The notes under the pieces: generated by a model
The model's database searches: none
Seen by the model: only the letters and a program-made list of their open reading frames with translations
What the model was told of the DNA's origin: nothing
Source: Alphaproteobacteria bacterium
Lineage (GTDB): Bacteria; Pseudomonadota; Alphaproteobacteria; Micavibrionales; Micavibrionaceae
DNA length: 64,000 nucleotides
Direction of reading: 5' to 3'
Assembly: GCA_021775955.1 (NCBI GenBank)
Contig: JAJFGU010000020.1
Location: 248,001 to 312,000, forward strand
Part shown: positions 10,701-18,515 of the stretch, piece after piece
Layout: the number at the start of each line of letters is the position of its first letter
How positions within the stretch are numbered: the first letter of the stretch is position 1
Made by a program: the position numbers and the translations under genes

Positions 10701-11301
10701 TGGCAACAGAGCTGTCGGGCTTGGGCTTGGGCTTGCTGATTTGGGACTGGCCCCCCTCAGAGGATATACAGGCGCCGTACGGGGGCTTTGGAACTCCGAT
10801 ACCATGCAGGGTATGGTCAAAAAGAAATTCGGCAGCACCGCACCCATTGACCTTGAATTGGAAAAGTATTTTAGCCTTGATGCTCCCGGCCTTAGTGTCA
10901 TGGAACTTAACAAACATTACCTCGGTGATCGTGGCGGTGCTGAAATCAAAACTGTCACCAGTGAATTCCAAAAAGCCATGGATGAGCTGGATGAAATTGC
11001 AGGCAGGCCAACATCCACGGATATGGACAAAGCGCTGGAAGAGCTCGATGAGATAGCCCGCATATCAAGCAATACAACACCGAGCAGGGATTTTTCGCAA
11101 ATCAACGCAAGAAAAACGCAGGCTCCATCAAAACCGCCGCCAGAATTTATGAAAGACAAGCAGAAGACACTCAATTATCTGGAGACGCTGCAACCAACCA
11201 TACAACAGGAATTCACGCAAGAAGCTAGCAGTGCTCCCCCAGAAGGCCGGGAGGCAATGCTTGCCTATCTCGAAACGCTGCAACCGACAGGACCAACTTA
11301 A
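7777..11301 (+). CDS. Very large (1174 aa) unrecognised protein, possibly phage ejection-protein-like
   Basis: Not confidently recognised. The start ATG at 7777 has GAAGG about 10 bases upstream. No signal peptide is seen. A segment near residues 250-310 reads KAGAIEGTAFAAVD, then FRYDLFAQQVAMGAVAGGAG. In my experience this resembles a motif of large podovirus internal/ejection proteins, but it is only an impression. Residues about 410-620 are Lys/Glu-rich and helical. A Gly-rich hydrophobic segment (VGMGLGVGGVALAAT) lies near 930. The C-terminus carries two pairs of short repeats: MDELDEIAG and LEELDEIAR, then NYLETLQPT and AYLETLQPT. Base use from about 8940 to 10400 is more AT-rich than the flanks, suggesting a mosaic origin. 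Confidence 0.75.
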   Translation: MADNDYINNPWGTWTPPAGLEPLATARTNQANHDPTSRVTAIAPEYDKAAASGTLNTSYARNYDLSILKQDADIQDTDFEKNVSFQHSWLKASHHTYEMMEGTPPPGNMSDQELIEWGQEFMLDYETGMAEWSTELINPLNWFNSDDIGGSIGTDRKAEKATPQQKEALRYLKDAYDKYDLGAWDSTRYVLETFASPENIAMLPAGLLGKGAQIGWNVAKGGLQAIRSTGLKTAWTNAKAVAGPVTSQYGFKAGAIEGTAFAAVDANHRLDTDVTIGRETEFRYDLFAQQVAMGAVAGGAGAHYIPKVVSWAGRKLSSAGGGAVNATNTVRGWFGRAPTTVSVGKVIGAPQRTWMHRVAWAAGQPWRWVPMAQAADPSDWLPNDLVFGKYIHGFIAAVDDQIVSKDRNMITAFNSLNDEVERIALKTSDGGVKIEDAKNQVKKVINTFRTDNETKLQEFAKSLDPLIDEIKLEKELAELAEQIRREEGGKTIKTVKGAQQVRDTANSLMDAWERKSGKKLTASGRNAHHVSIQKGGAGRFRLEARQVTAMHNYIIDLKETATKLADQGSDFSKSYERDFDKILDMKGEENATAIGQAIRESLWSIKKLTGNTNQAKSADAAQRIQDRPYYTVRRFIPKWLGGTMGMRTNKIEDLDAQMRMFDVGYYNPNRRVAGIKEFADRDNAERFAILIEMAREVPEVKEGKQTIVEYLDGQARTLYNAGREWEYLKAIQRLQWQTGRGTENKIPQNLSNSLGSDKDRPDVMALRVGKKADATDQAHFTQFLNGVEYEEAWMPHSPYAQDQRHTYDLFVRWSNPFWHGKRFAGTNEVGTPFKDDVILKTRNRWVTQAKAYLFGGYTVPSSDPKNPVPQIRWLPESKDGETRGWTATLAESAKIPVRLAWNWATLPFRPAIIVTKPLFNNIVAKKVGMGLGVGGVALAATEGLAENTITPERDTWITNEEGNLVVPFTDTDLDFGNRAVGLGLGLADLGLAPLRGYTGAVRGLWNSDTMQGMVKKKFGSTAPIDLELEKYFSLDAPGLSVMELNKHYLGDRGGAEIKTVTSEFQKAMDELDEIAGRPTSTDMDKALEELDEIARISSNTTPSRDFSQINARKTQAPSKPPPEFMKDKQKTLNYLETLQPTIQQEFTQEASSAPPEGREAMLAYLETLQPTGPT

Positions 11302-11327
11302 AAATGGCCTAGACAGAGGATAATAGA

Positions 11328-13454
11328 ATGGGTGATGTAACAGACAAACAAAAGCTGAAAGAACAGCTCAAAGAATACAAAGAGATCGTAAAAAGTCCGC
11401 TTGTGAAAGATATCAACGAGCCGGACAAGGTTCTTCAGCTCATAGACAAAGCGCTCAGCATACTATCAACAGTAACCACGAGCAAGCAGATTGATGATCT
11501 ATTAGACCACGCGGAAAAAAATTGGCTTCCGGCATACAGGAAAGTAAAAAAAGAATTCCTGACTACGGCTCCTGCGGAGATCGAGGCCGAGTTTGAGAAG
11601 CAAAAAGCGGCGCTGAGGGCTCACGATCCCAACAGCCCCCTGCTTCGGGGGATCGAAACCACAGAAACCGCCATCCAAGGCTTCGCCGATGATGTCATGG
11701 TTTTGGTAAGGCTGTATGGAGCCACGCAAGGCTATGCCCAACAGGTGTCTGCGATCATCAACAAAAACCCAGGAAAGAGCACCACAAATCCCGCCGCGGC
11801 CGCGGCGAAAGGCCCGACCACGGAAGCGAAGATACAAAAAGAAAAAGATGCGCTGGCTCCTCTGGAGGCCCGCAGGGATGTGCTGAAAGCTTTGGCGAGC
11901 CGCAACGTCGGACAAAGCGCAGAGCTGGACGCCCTGGCAAAAGAAATCGCCACGAAGGAAAAAAAGATAGAGATGCTGGAAAACCGGGCAACCGACGACG
12001 ACGGCAATCCGCTTGAGCTTGACGAGCAAATGAAAAAGGTGCAGCAGGCCGCCACCAGAAAGGGCAAGATAGAAGAAACAATCACCTCTCTTATTGTTGC
12101 CAGAGAAAATCTGAAAAAAGATTTTGACCCCAAAAGTGAGATCAGACAGCGCTTCCTGGATGATGTCGCGCTTAACATTACAAAGCTTGAAAAATTCAGG
12201 GACGATCCGGATGCGGAAAATGCCATGCCGTACGCCGAGGATCTGCTGCGCCGTATCAGCATCAAAAAGCAAGAAGTGGATGAGAATGCAACGGGTATCA
12301 AAGAGGCGCTGAAAGAGCTTAAAGAAATAGAAAAGGAAGCCAAAAAGCGCAATCTCAACGCCGACACGCTTGAAGAAATCAAAGATGCAAAAGAAGCGCT
12401 GGGAAGAGCAACTGTCAACAAAGACCCGGAGACTGTTCAAAGGATTGTTGGAAATGCGCGAGGGCTTGTCGGCAGGCTCAAATGGGATGACACAAAAGGC
12501 GCCGGAGGACGGGCCGCTTACGAATTCATGCCCATGGAGATGCAAAAAGGCGGCGTCTGGGCGGATGCCGGAAAAGCCATTACTGGAACTGTGTCCAAAG
12601 GCTTTAACGACAGCACGAACTGGCTGAAAAGCGTCTGGAAAGGCGGAAAAGGCGATACGATGCAAACGCTCATGCGTTATGGCGGCGGTGTTTTTGCCGG
12701 TATCGCCGGTGTCTGGGCTATCGGTAAGCTGATCGATAACACTCCGGTTCTCAACTGGCCGGGTATCAAGCAGCTCCTGAAAATCGGTGTCTTCCTGCTG
12801 GCCACTATGGCCACCATCAAATTTATGGAAGGTGCGATGCCCGGCGTTGCACAAACATCAGGGAAATTCGGTAGCCTCAGCCATACACCGAAACCAAACC
12901 CCGCAGAAGCAGGCATCAAGCCTTTCGGTGCAAAAAAAGCCGATACTCCTGACGGGACAGAAGTTGAGCCTCCTGCTGACAAAAAAGGCGCAGCGGCAGG
13001 CGCCGGCGTAGCGAGCGAAAGTTCAACGCACGAATTTTGGAATAAAGGAACGGGCAAAGTTCAGGAATTCGAAGTTTCTTACGGTGTGGACGTACAAAAG
13101 GACTCCGGTATACCAAGCAAAACCATGCTCGACCCTGAAGGCGGCGCCTTCCTTATAACCCTCACGGCAAATGCACAACGTGATGACGCCCACGCCTTCC
13201 AGGGAAAAGGCAGTAACCTGCCTGCAAACATCCATGGTGCCGGAGGTCTGCTTGGTGGTGGCACAGGAGGACTTAATCTGCCACATCAAATCTCACGGAC
13301 TTCCTCACAAGAAGGCAAAGCCCTCAAAGTGGGTGGCATTGTACAGGTTGCGAATGAGGACAACATGGCCCCACAAGTTATTCCTTATGAGGCAGTCCTG
13401 AAGTTTAATCAGGGGCACGAAACAACATTTAAACCTATGAAAATGGCTATATAG
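11328..13454 (+). CDS. Large coiled-coil membrane protein of unknown function (708 aa)
   Basis: Not recognised. It starts 27 bases after the 1174-aa gene. Residues 1-380 are strongly charged, heptad-like helix, typical of coiled coil, broken by an Ala/Pro-rich linker near 160. Around residues 450-510 are two hydrophobic segments (VFAGIAGVWAIGKLI; IGVFLLATMATIKF) that look like a membrane hairpin. The last 150 residues form a Gly-rich, beta-like domain. The layout of long coiled coil, membrane anchor and compact C-terminal domain suggests a structural or tethering role. This is inferred from the layout only. Confidence 0.75.
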   Translation: MGDVTDKQKLKEQLKEYKEIVKSPLVKDINEPDKVLQLIDKALSILSTVTTSKQIDDLLDHAEKNWLPAYRKVKKEFLTTAPAEIEAEFEKQKAALRAHDPNSPLLRGIETTETAIQGFADDVMVLVRLYGATQGYAQQVSAIINKNPGKSTTNPAAAAAKGPTTEAKIQKEKDALAPLEARRDVLKALASRNVGQSAELDALAKEIATKEKKIEMLENRATDDDGNPLELDEQMKKVQQAATRKGKIEETITSLIVARENLKKDFDPKSEIRQRFLDDVALNITKLEKFRDDPDAENAMPYAEDLLRRISIKKQEVDENATGIKEALKELKEIEKEAKKRNLNADTLEEIKDAKEALGRATVNKDPETVQRIVGNARGLVGRLKWDDTKGAGGRAAYEFMPMEMQKGGVWADAGKAITGTVSKGFNDSTNWLKSVWKGGKGDTMQTLMRYGGGVFAGIAGVWAIGKLIDNTPVLNWPGIKQLLKIGVFLLATMATIKFMEGAMPGVAQTSGKFGSLSHTPKPNPAEAGIKPFGAKKADTPDGTEVEPPADKKGAAAGAGVASESSTHEFWNKGTGKVQEFEVSYGVDVQKDSGIPSKTMLDPEGGAFLITLTANAQRDDAHAFQGKGSNLPANIHGAGGLLGGGTGGLNLPHQISRTSSQEGKALKVGGIVQVANEDNMAPQVIPYEAVLKFNQGHETTFKPMKMAI

Positions 13455-13518
13455 GAAGAACAATGAATAAACATAAAACAAGAACAGGAAGGGCTTTATC
13501 CTTGTGCGGAGGGATGGT

Positions 13519-13989
13519 ATGATTTTAGCTGGGAATTATGCATCATCCGGCTTGATTCCCTTATCCGAAAGGGCCGTTCTGGCGAGCTTATTCATGGCAG
13601 AAAACGAAACAGATAACGATACAGATAACAGCGGCGGAAGCGATTCCGACGATGCTGGCAGCATCAAAGACGACTGGGGCGGCTCCGGCGGCAAACCGTT
13701 TTTCACGCCTGATGACTTTGACCTTTACGTCAACAAGATCACCGGCGAGACGTATATCTTTCACGGGCCTGATTTGCCCCATGATGTCGAGCGGCTGGAA
13801 TACGACCCGGATGCCTACCGGGTGAATGTGATTACGAAGGACGGTTTAAACCTCGACCTTGGCGTTAAAATTCAATGGCTGATCCGCCCTTATTTTTCCA
13901 AGGCAAAAAACGTTTTTATTGTTAAAACAAAAGACGGCGAATCCATTGACGGCATCGAAGTACCGATGAGCGTTAAAGGCAAAGAATAA
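13519..13989 (+). CDS. Small acidic protein, paralogue of the next gene
   Basis: 156 residues from the ATG at 13519, which has GGAGGG five bases upstream. A shorter form from 13594 is also possible. The segment after the N-terminus is rich in Asp, Asn, Ser and Gly. The C-terminal 90 residues align by eye with the product of 14094-14459: IFHGPDLPHDVERLEYDP against LFHNKPFKNDLSWLEFDL, followed by a DDG/KDG turn and a similar ending. Upstream, a 19-codon frame (13463-13522) with AGGAAG before its ATG overlaps this start as ATGA, so it may be translationally coupled. Function unknown. Confidence 0.65.
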   Translation: MILAGNYASSGLIPLSERAVLASLFMAENETDNDTDNSGGSDSDDAGSIKDDWGGSGGKPFFTPDDFDLYVNKITGETYIFHGPDLPHDVERLEYDPDAYRVNVITKDGLNLDLGVKIQWLIRPYFSKAKNVFIVKTKDGESIDGIEVPMSVKGKE

Positions 13990-14093
13990 AAGAAAAAAGC
14001 CTGCAACTTTGCGCAAGACAAACGGGCTGTGGTAAAATATTTAAAGGGAATATCAGGGTGTTCCTGCAATCAAAACAAGGTTAATATGACCTT

Positions 14094-14459
14094 ATGACCG
14101 AAGACACAGAAGTACATCCTGAACGACCACCCGCAGGCAATTTGACTGATTTTGTCTATGGCGTGGATAAAGAAAATCCTCTTGATATAGAGGTAGCGGT
14201 CAAAGAGGACGGGAAGATTGTATTGTTTCACAATAAGCCCTTTAAAAATGACCTGTCCTGGCTGGAATTTGATTTGGGAACGAATGAACTGGATTTTGTT
14301 CTGGATGACGGAGAAATAAGAGACGTAGGACTACCACTAACAGAAAATGTGGCAAAACATATGCAAAATAGTCACCAGATTTTAATGATTTTATTGGATG
14401 ATAATACAGGGGAAGCAAAAGAAGGAAACTATATACCGCTGATCATCCATAAAAGCTAA
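14094..14459 (+). CDS. Small acidic protein, paralogue of the previous gene
   Basis: 121 residues, function unknown. It shares the FH-x(10)-LE(F/Y)D pattern and the overall strand layout of the preceding small protein, so the pair probably arose by duplication. No signal peptide or membrane segment is seen. Both proteins are acidic and end in a hydrophobic strand (IPLIIHKS here). Same strand and close spacing suggest they belong with the two large proteins upstream, perhaps as accessory or chaperone-like partners. That role is inferred from position only. Confidence 0.65.
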   Translation: MTEDTEVHPERPPAGNLTDFVYGVDKENPLDIEVAVKEDGKIVLFHNKPFKNDLSWLEFDLGTNELDFVLDDGEIRDVGLPLTENVAKHMQNSHQILMILLDDNTGEAKEGNYIPLIIHKS

Positions 14460-14524
14460 GTCCCGGATCAACCGGGCAATATAAAAAGAAAAGTGTGTAA
14501 CCGAAGTAAATAGAGGAGTGTATT

Positions 14525-14686
14525 ATGACTGGATTTCCAAATGTAGGTAAGGACTTTGCAGAGAGTTGCGCATTTCGTTGCCCTCTTGATGGGCCGACTG
14601 AATATATCGATCAAATCGGCGGCAACAAAGTGGCGCTGAACAATCAGCTGAACATCTCATTAACCCCAACGCCTGGTGGCACTTAG
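14525..14686 (+). CDS. 53-residue protein of unknown function, possibly truncated
   Basis: A short frame opening with MTGFPNVGKDFAESCAFRC and ending PTPGGT. The start has a clear ribosome site (GAGGAG, seven bases upstream). A small palindrome (CCCGG, 5 bases, CCGGG) lies at about 14461. The stop is only eight bases before the left end of the 126-bp palindromic element, so the frame may be the head of a longer gene cut by that insertion. Function unknown. Confidence 0.5.
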   Translation: MTGFPNVGKDFAESCAFRCPLDGPTEYIDQIGGNKVALNNQLNISLTPTPGGT

Positions 14687-14694
14687 TAGTTCTT

Positions 14695-14820
14695 CTTGAG
14701 CGAACTGCATTTCATCGTGGACAAGGCAGCCGAGATGAGCCGCGCGGAATTTACACTGCCGTACATGAGCACGGCGAGACGAAGGATAACGATGTCCACG
14801 GTTAAAGGCAGAAGCTCTAG
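14695..14820. repeat. 126-bp palindromic dispersed element, copy 1
   Basis: An imperfect palindrome running from CTTGAGC to GCTCTAG. It matches the 57916-58041 element over its full length and has the same size. Shared blocks include GAGCCGCGCGGAAT, CGTACATGAGCACGGC and GGATAACGATGTCCACGG. The two arms pair with each other around a short loop near 14758. Its right-end CTAG supplies the TAG stop of the minus-strand gene at 14817. The class is unknown; it could be a MITE or REP-like unit. Confidence 0.7.
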
Positions 14821-15242
14821 CCGCACCAGACCCTGGTAACAACCCCGCTATCGATCTCAATCGTCAGCACCAGAGGGTTCCCCGACGGTTTTATGTCCCC
14901 GCCTGCCACAACCACTCTGTAAGGTTTGTCATGGCGTTTTAAAAGTGCTTTCTTCAACGGCTTTCCGATCCAGTCACCAAAATCACAAGCTTTAATTTTC
15001 TCCAGCGATATTGTTTCTTCCGGCGGCGCAATTTGTCCGCGCTGTGGTTGATAGCGGCTTGCCTTCTGCGTTTGCACCTGCTGCTGTGGCACCACGCTCT
15101 CAACAATCCCCGGCTCCGCATCCCACCCGCCGGAAAACATCGCAGATAACAGCGCCAAAACAACCGGTATGGCAAGCAACACCAGCCATAGTGTCGGCTT
15201 GCTCAATCCTGTGTCTGCTCCCTTATTATCTTCTTCGCTCAT
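14817..15242 (-). CDS. Membrane-anchored protein with an I78 inhibitor-like C-terminal domain
   Basis: 141 residues. A cytoplasmic N-terminal tail is followed by one membrane segment (LWLVLLAIPVVLALLSAMF, about residues 18-36) and a Gln/Pro-rich linker. The C-terminal 55 residues have the pattern C-x(4)-WIGKP, YRVVVAGG, then TIEIDSGVVTRVWCG. This follows the peptidase-inhibitor I78 fold (Cys, W-x-G, R-x-V-x-G, D-G-x-V-x-V-x-CG). The two cysteines could form the family disulphide in the periplasm. The I78 assignment is by motif and moderately sure. The stop codon lies in the 126-bp repeat. Confidence 0.65.
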   Translation of the reverse strand: MSEEDNKGADTGLSKPTLWLVLLAIPVVLALLSAMFSGGWDAEPGIVESVVPQQQVQTQKASRYQPQRGQIAPPEETISLEKIKACDFGDWIGKPLKKALLKRHDKPYRVVVAGGDIKPSGNPLVLTIEIDSGVVTRVWCG

Positions 15243-15301
15243 AGCCCATGATAACCGCTTATCCCTTGCAATCGCAAGCGCCTGCGCCTATCCCTTTCCT
15301 T

Positions 15302-16051
15302 ATGATTGACCATATCATCTTGTTCATTATCGCTCTGATCGCCAACGGGTTTTCAGCCCTGTCCGGCGGCGGGGCGGGCTTGCTGCAATTTCCGGTCCTC
15401 ATCTTCCTTGGCCTACCCTTCGGTATCGCCCTGGCCACCCATAAAATTGCCACCGTCGCGCTCGGCGTCGGCGCGGTATTGCGCCACCTCAAGGAAAAAA
15501 CGCTGGAGCGCAATTTCTCCCTTTACGTTTTAGCCACCGGCCTGCCCGGTGTTGTTCTCGGCGCGTCGATCATCTTAAGCGTCCCCGACCGCCCGGCAGA
15601 AATAACACTTGGCGCGCTTACTCTGGGACTTGGCCTATATTCCATTTTCAAAAAATCGCTGGGACAGGATTTTGAGCCCAAAAACCGCGATAAAAAAGGC
15701 TATATCCTTGGCGGCCTGCTCATCTTCCTCGTCGGCTTCTTTAACGGCTCCCTCAGCTCCGGCTCCGGCCTGTTCCTCACCATGGTGTTTGTCAAATGGT
15801 TCGGCCTCGATTACAAACGCGCAGTCGCCTATACCATGGCGCTGTGCGGCCTTGTTTGGAATGGCACCGGCGCTATTGTTCTTGGCTTTCTCGGCACGGT
15901 GCAATGGAGCTGGCTGCCCGCCTTGCTGCTCGGCGCGATCCTTGGCGGCTATGCCGGCTCGCACCTTGCGATCATCAAGGGCAATCTGTGGATCAAACGC
16001 AGCTTTGAGATCGTCACGCTTTTGGTTGGCATAAAGCTGCTAATAGGGTAA
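15302..16051 (+). CDS. TauE/SafE family membrane permease
   Basis: 249 residues with about eight hydrophobic segments and two similar halves, each with a Gly/Ser-rich motif: NGFSALSGGGAGLLQFPVL and FNGSLSSGSGLFLTMVF. This is the sulfite exporter TauE/SafE (DUF81) pattern. Family members export sulfoacetate, sulfite or other organic anions; the substrate here cannot be told. The frame extends up to 15248, only five bases from the divergent gene. The ATG at 15302 gives the usual MIDHIILF start and is preferred, although neither has a good ribosome site. Confidence 0.85.
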   Translation: MIDHIILFIIALIANGFSALSGGGAGLLQFPVLIFLGLPFGIALATHKIATVALGVGAVLRHLKEKTLERNFSLYVLATGLPGVVLGASIILSVPDRPAEITLGALTLGLGLYSIFKKSLGQDFEPKNRDKKGYILGGLLIFLVGFFNGSLSSGSGLFLTMVFVKWFGLDYKRAVAYTMALCGLVWNGTGAIVLGFLGTVQWSWLPALLLGAILGGYAGSHLAIIKGNLWIKRSFEIVTLLVGIKLLIG

Positions 16052-16060
16052 AACCTCTTA

Positions 16061-17869
16061 ATGTCTAAACCTCTCGAGCACATCCGCAACTTCGCCATCA
16101 TAGCGCATATCGACCACGGCAAGTCGACCCTGGCCGACCGCCTCATTCAAACCTGCGGTGGGCTTGAAGATCGCGAGATGAAAGAACAGGTGCTCGACAA
16201 TATGGAGCTAGAGCGCGAGCGCGGCATCACCATCAAGGCCCAGACCGTGCGCCTGACCTATAAAGCCAAGGACGGCATCGAATACCAGCTCAACCTCATG
16301 GACACACCCGGCCATGTCGACTTCTCTTATGAAGTCTCGCGCAGCCTCGCCAGTTGCGAAGGCTCCCTGCTGGTCGTTGACTCCACGCAAGGAGTCGAAG
16401 CGCAAACGCTCGCCAATGTTTACCAGGCCATCGACAACAGCCACGACATCGTCCCCGTCATCAACAAAATCGATCTGCCCGCCGCCGATATCGAATCCGC
16501 AAAAAAAGAAGTCGAAGACGTCATCGGTTTGGATGCGTCTGAGGCCGTCCCCTGCTCCGGCAAGACCGGCGAAGGCATTGATAATCTGTTAGAGGCCATC
16601 GTCGCCAAATTACCGCCACCCAAAGGCGACACAGACGCCCCAACCAAAGCGCTGCTGGTGGATAGCTGGTATGACTCTTATCTCGGCGTGGTCATCCTTG
16701 TCCGCGTCATTGACGGCTATCTCAAAAAAGGCCAGAAAATCCGTTTCATGAATACCGGCGCCACCCGCGACATTGACCGCGTCGGCATATTCACCCCCAA
16801 ACATGTGATGCTCGATGAGCTCGGCCCCGGCGAGATGGGTTTTATCACCGCCGGTATCAAGGACATCAGCGACACGAAAGTCGGCGATACCATCACGGAT
16901 GAAAAATACCAATGCGAAACCGCCCTCACCGGCTTCAAACCCTCCGTGCCGATGGTGTTTTGCTCCTTCTACCCCATCGATAATGGCGAGTATGAAAAGC
17001 TGAAAGACTCCCTCGCCCGCTTGGCGCTCAATGACGCCAGCCTCCATTTCGAAGCCGAAAGCTCACAAGCCCTTGGCATGGGGTTTCGTTGCGGATTTCT
17101 CGGCCTGCTGCACATGGAGATCATACAGGAACGCCTCGCGCGCGAATTCGACCTCGACCTCATCCCGACCGCTCCGAGCGTTGTCTATCAAATCTATGAC
17201 ATGAAGGGCAAGATGACCGAGCTCTACAACCCCGTCGACATGCCAGACCCGACACATATAGAGCATGTCGAGGAGCCGTGGATCAAAGCGACCATCCTCA
17301 CCCCCGATGAATTTCTCGGCGGGCTGCTGACATTGTGCCAGGAACGTCGCGGCTCACAAATCGAGCTGACCTATGCCGGCGCGCGGGCGATGCTGGTCTA
17401 CCGCCTGCCGCTGAACGAAGTGGTGTTTGATTTTTACGACCGCCTCAAATCCATCTCCAAAGGCTATGCCAGCTTCGATTACGAGCTTGACGGCTACGCG
17501 CAGGAAGACCTGATCAAACTTGACATTAAAGTCAATGATGAGCCCGTCGATGCGCTCTCCATGATCGTCCACCGCTCCCAAGCCGAGCGCAGGGGCCGTC
17601 ATCTGTGCGAACGACTGAAAGAGCTGATCCCGCGCCAGATGTTTAAAATCGCCATCCAGGCCGCGATCGGCGGTAAAATCATCGCCCGCGAAAATGTCAG
17701 CGCTCTGCGAAAAGACGTCACGGCAAAATGCTATGGCGGCGACATCAGCCGTAAAAAGAAACTGCTCGATAAACAGAAAAAGGGTAAGAAAAAGATGCGC
17801 CAGTATGGGAATGTCGAAATCCCCCAAAGCGCGTTCATCGCGGCCCTTAAGATGGGGGATGAAAAGTGA
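16061..17869 (+). CDS. lepA: Elongation factor 4, LepA
   Basis: 602 residues, full length. The GTPase domain has the P-loop in [26 protein letters not shown] (G2), DTPGHVDF (G3), NKIDLP (G4) and CSGKTGEG (G5). Domain II, the EF-G-like domains III and V, and the LepA-specific C-terminus ([16 protein letters not shown], then [15 protein letters not shown]) follow in order. It is a ribosome-bound translation GTPase that acts on stalled or mistranslocated ribosomes. It starts nine bases after the permease, but a functional link is not apparent. Confidence 0.97.
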   Translation: MSKPLEHIRNFAIIAHIDHGKSTLADRLIQTCGGLEDREMKEQVLDNMELERERGITIKAQTVRLTYKAKDGIEYQLNLMDTPGHVDFSYEVSRSLASCEGSLLVVDSTQGVEAQTLANVYQAIDNSHDIVPVINKIDLPAADIESAKKEVEDVIGLDASEAVPCSGKTGEGIDNLLEAIVAKLPPPKGDTDAPTKALLVDSWYDSYLGVVILVRVIDGYLKKGQKIRFMNTGATRDIDRVGIFTPKHVMLDELGPGEMGFITAGIKDISDTKVGDTITDEKYQCETALTGFKPSVPMVFCSFYPIDNGEYEKLKDSLARLALNDASLHFEAESSQALGMGFRCGFLGLLHMEIIQERLAREFDLDLIPTAPSVVYQIYDMKGKMTELYNPVDMPDPTHIEHVEEPWIKATILTPDEFLGGLLTLCQERRGSQIELTYAGARAMLVYRLPLNEVVFDFYDRLKSISKGYASFDYELDGYAQEDLIKLDIKVNDEPVDALSMIVHRSQAERRGRHLCERLKELIPRQMFKIAIQAAIGGKIIARENVSALRKDVTAKCYGGDISRKKKLLDKQKKGKKKMRQYGNVEIPQSAFIAALKMGDEK

Positions 17870-17908
17870 CAGGTTGCTTACGCGGCTTTGCCGCTTAGCC
17901 AACCTGTC
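17868..17908 (+). terminator. Hairpin after lepA (terminator-like palindromic repeat)
   Basis: GACAGGTTG at 17868-17876 pairs with CAACCTGTC at 17900-17908. An inner CGCGGC/GCCGC stem extends it around a TTT loop, giving a strong hairpin that begins within the lepA stop codon. The following CATCCTGAGGAGCCTGAAAGGCGACGTAGGATC (to about 17940) resembles widespread GTCATCCTGAG repeats. No U-tract follows, so it may be a transcript-stabilising REP rather than a classical terminator. Confidence 0.5.
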
Positions 17909-18005
17909 ATCCTGAGGAGCCTGAAAGGCGACGTAGGATCTCATTGCTTGACGCGCTCTGGCCTTGCCATATATAAAGAGCACTCCACAACCAAAGGACA
18001 AATCC

Positions 18006-18503
18006 ATGATCAAGAAAGTTTCCGGCGATATTCTTTTGAGCGATGCGCAGGCTATAGCCCACGGCGTTGCCCCGCACGACCATTTCAATCAGGGGCTGGC
18101 GCTGGCTCTACGGGAACAAAACCCGGCCATGGCCAAAGATTTCCGCCATTTCTGCCATCAGCAAAACCCGAAAGCCGGGGGCGCTTGGCTGTGGGCCGGC
18201 GGCGAAGGCGTGATTATCAATTTGATGACGCAGGAGCCTGCACCGGATGAAAAAGCGCATCCAGGCAAAGCGAGCACGGGAAATGTCTCCCATGCGCTGA
18301 AAAAGCTGCGCAAAATTATCGAGGCAGAAAACATCACCTCCATTGCCCTGCCCAAACTGGCGACGGGCGTTGGCGGGCTGGAGTGGAGCGAGGTTGAGCC
18401 TCTGATCGAGGAGCATCTGGGCGATCTCGAAATCCCCGTCATCATCTATGAGACCTATGCCAAGGGTGAAAAGGCGCCAGAAGACCTCGCCAAAGCTGCT
18501 TAA
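18006..18503 (+). CDS. Macro domain protein (ADP-ribose binding/hydrolysis)
   Basis: 165 residues, a single macro domain. The start at 18006 has AAAGGA upstream. Characteristic parts are VSGDILLSDAQAIAHGVAP at the N-terminus, TGNVSHALKKL in the middle and IALPKLATGVGGLEWSEVEPLI, the phosphate-binding glycine loop followed by the W-x-x-V motif. Macro domains bind ADP-ribose or remove it from proteins, RNA or DNA. No DarT-type toxin partner is adjacent, so a general ADP-ribose-processing role is likelier than an antitoxin role. Confidence 0.85.
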   Translation: MIKKVSGDILLSDAQAIAHGVAPHDHFNQGLALALREQNPAMAKDFRHFCHQQNPKAGGAWLWAGGEGVIINLMTQEPAPDEKAHPGKASTGNVSHALKKLRKIIEAENITSIALPKLATGVGGLEWSEVEPLIEEHLGDLEIPVIIYETYAKGEKAPEDLAKAA

Positions 18504-18515
18504 GATGGAGGGTGA

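Noticed and set aside
11502-12854. 450-codon minus-strand frame opposite the 708-aa gene
   Set aside because: Phe/Cys-rich shadow produced by the codon use of the coiled-coil gene; no start signal.
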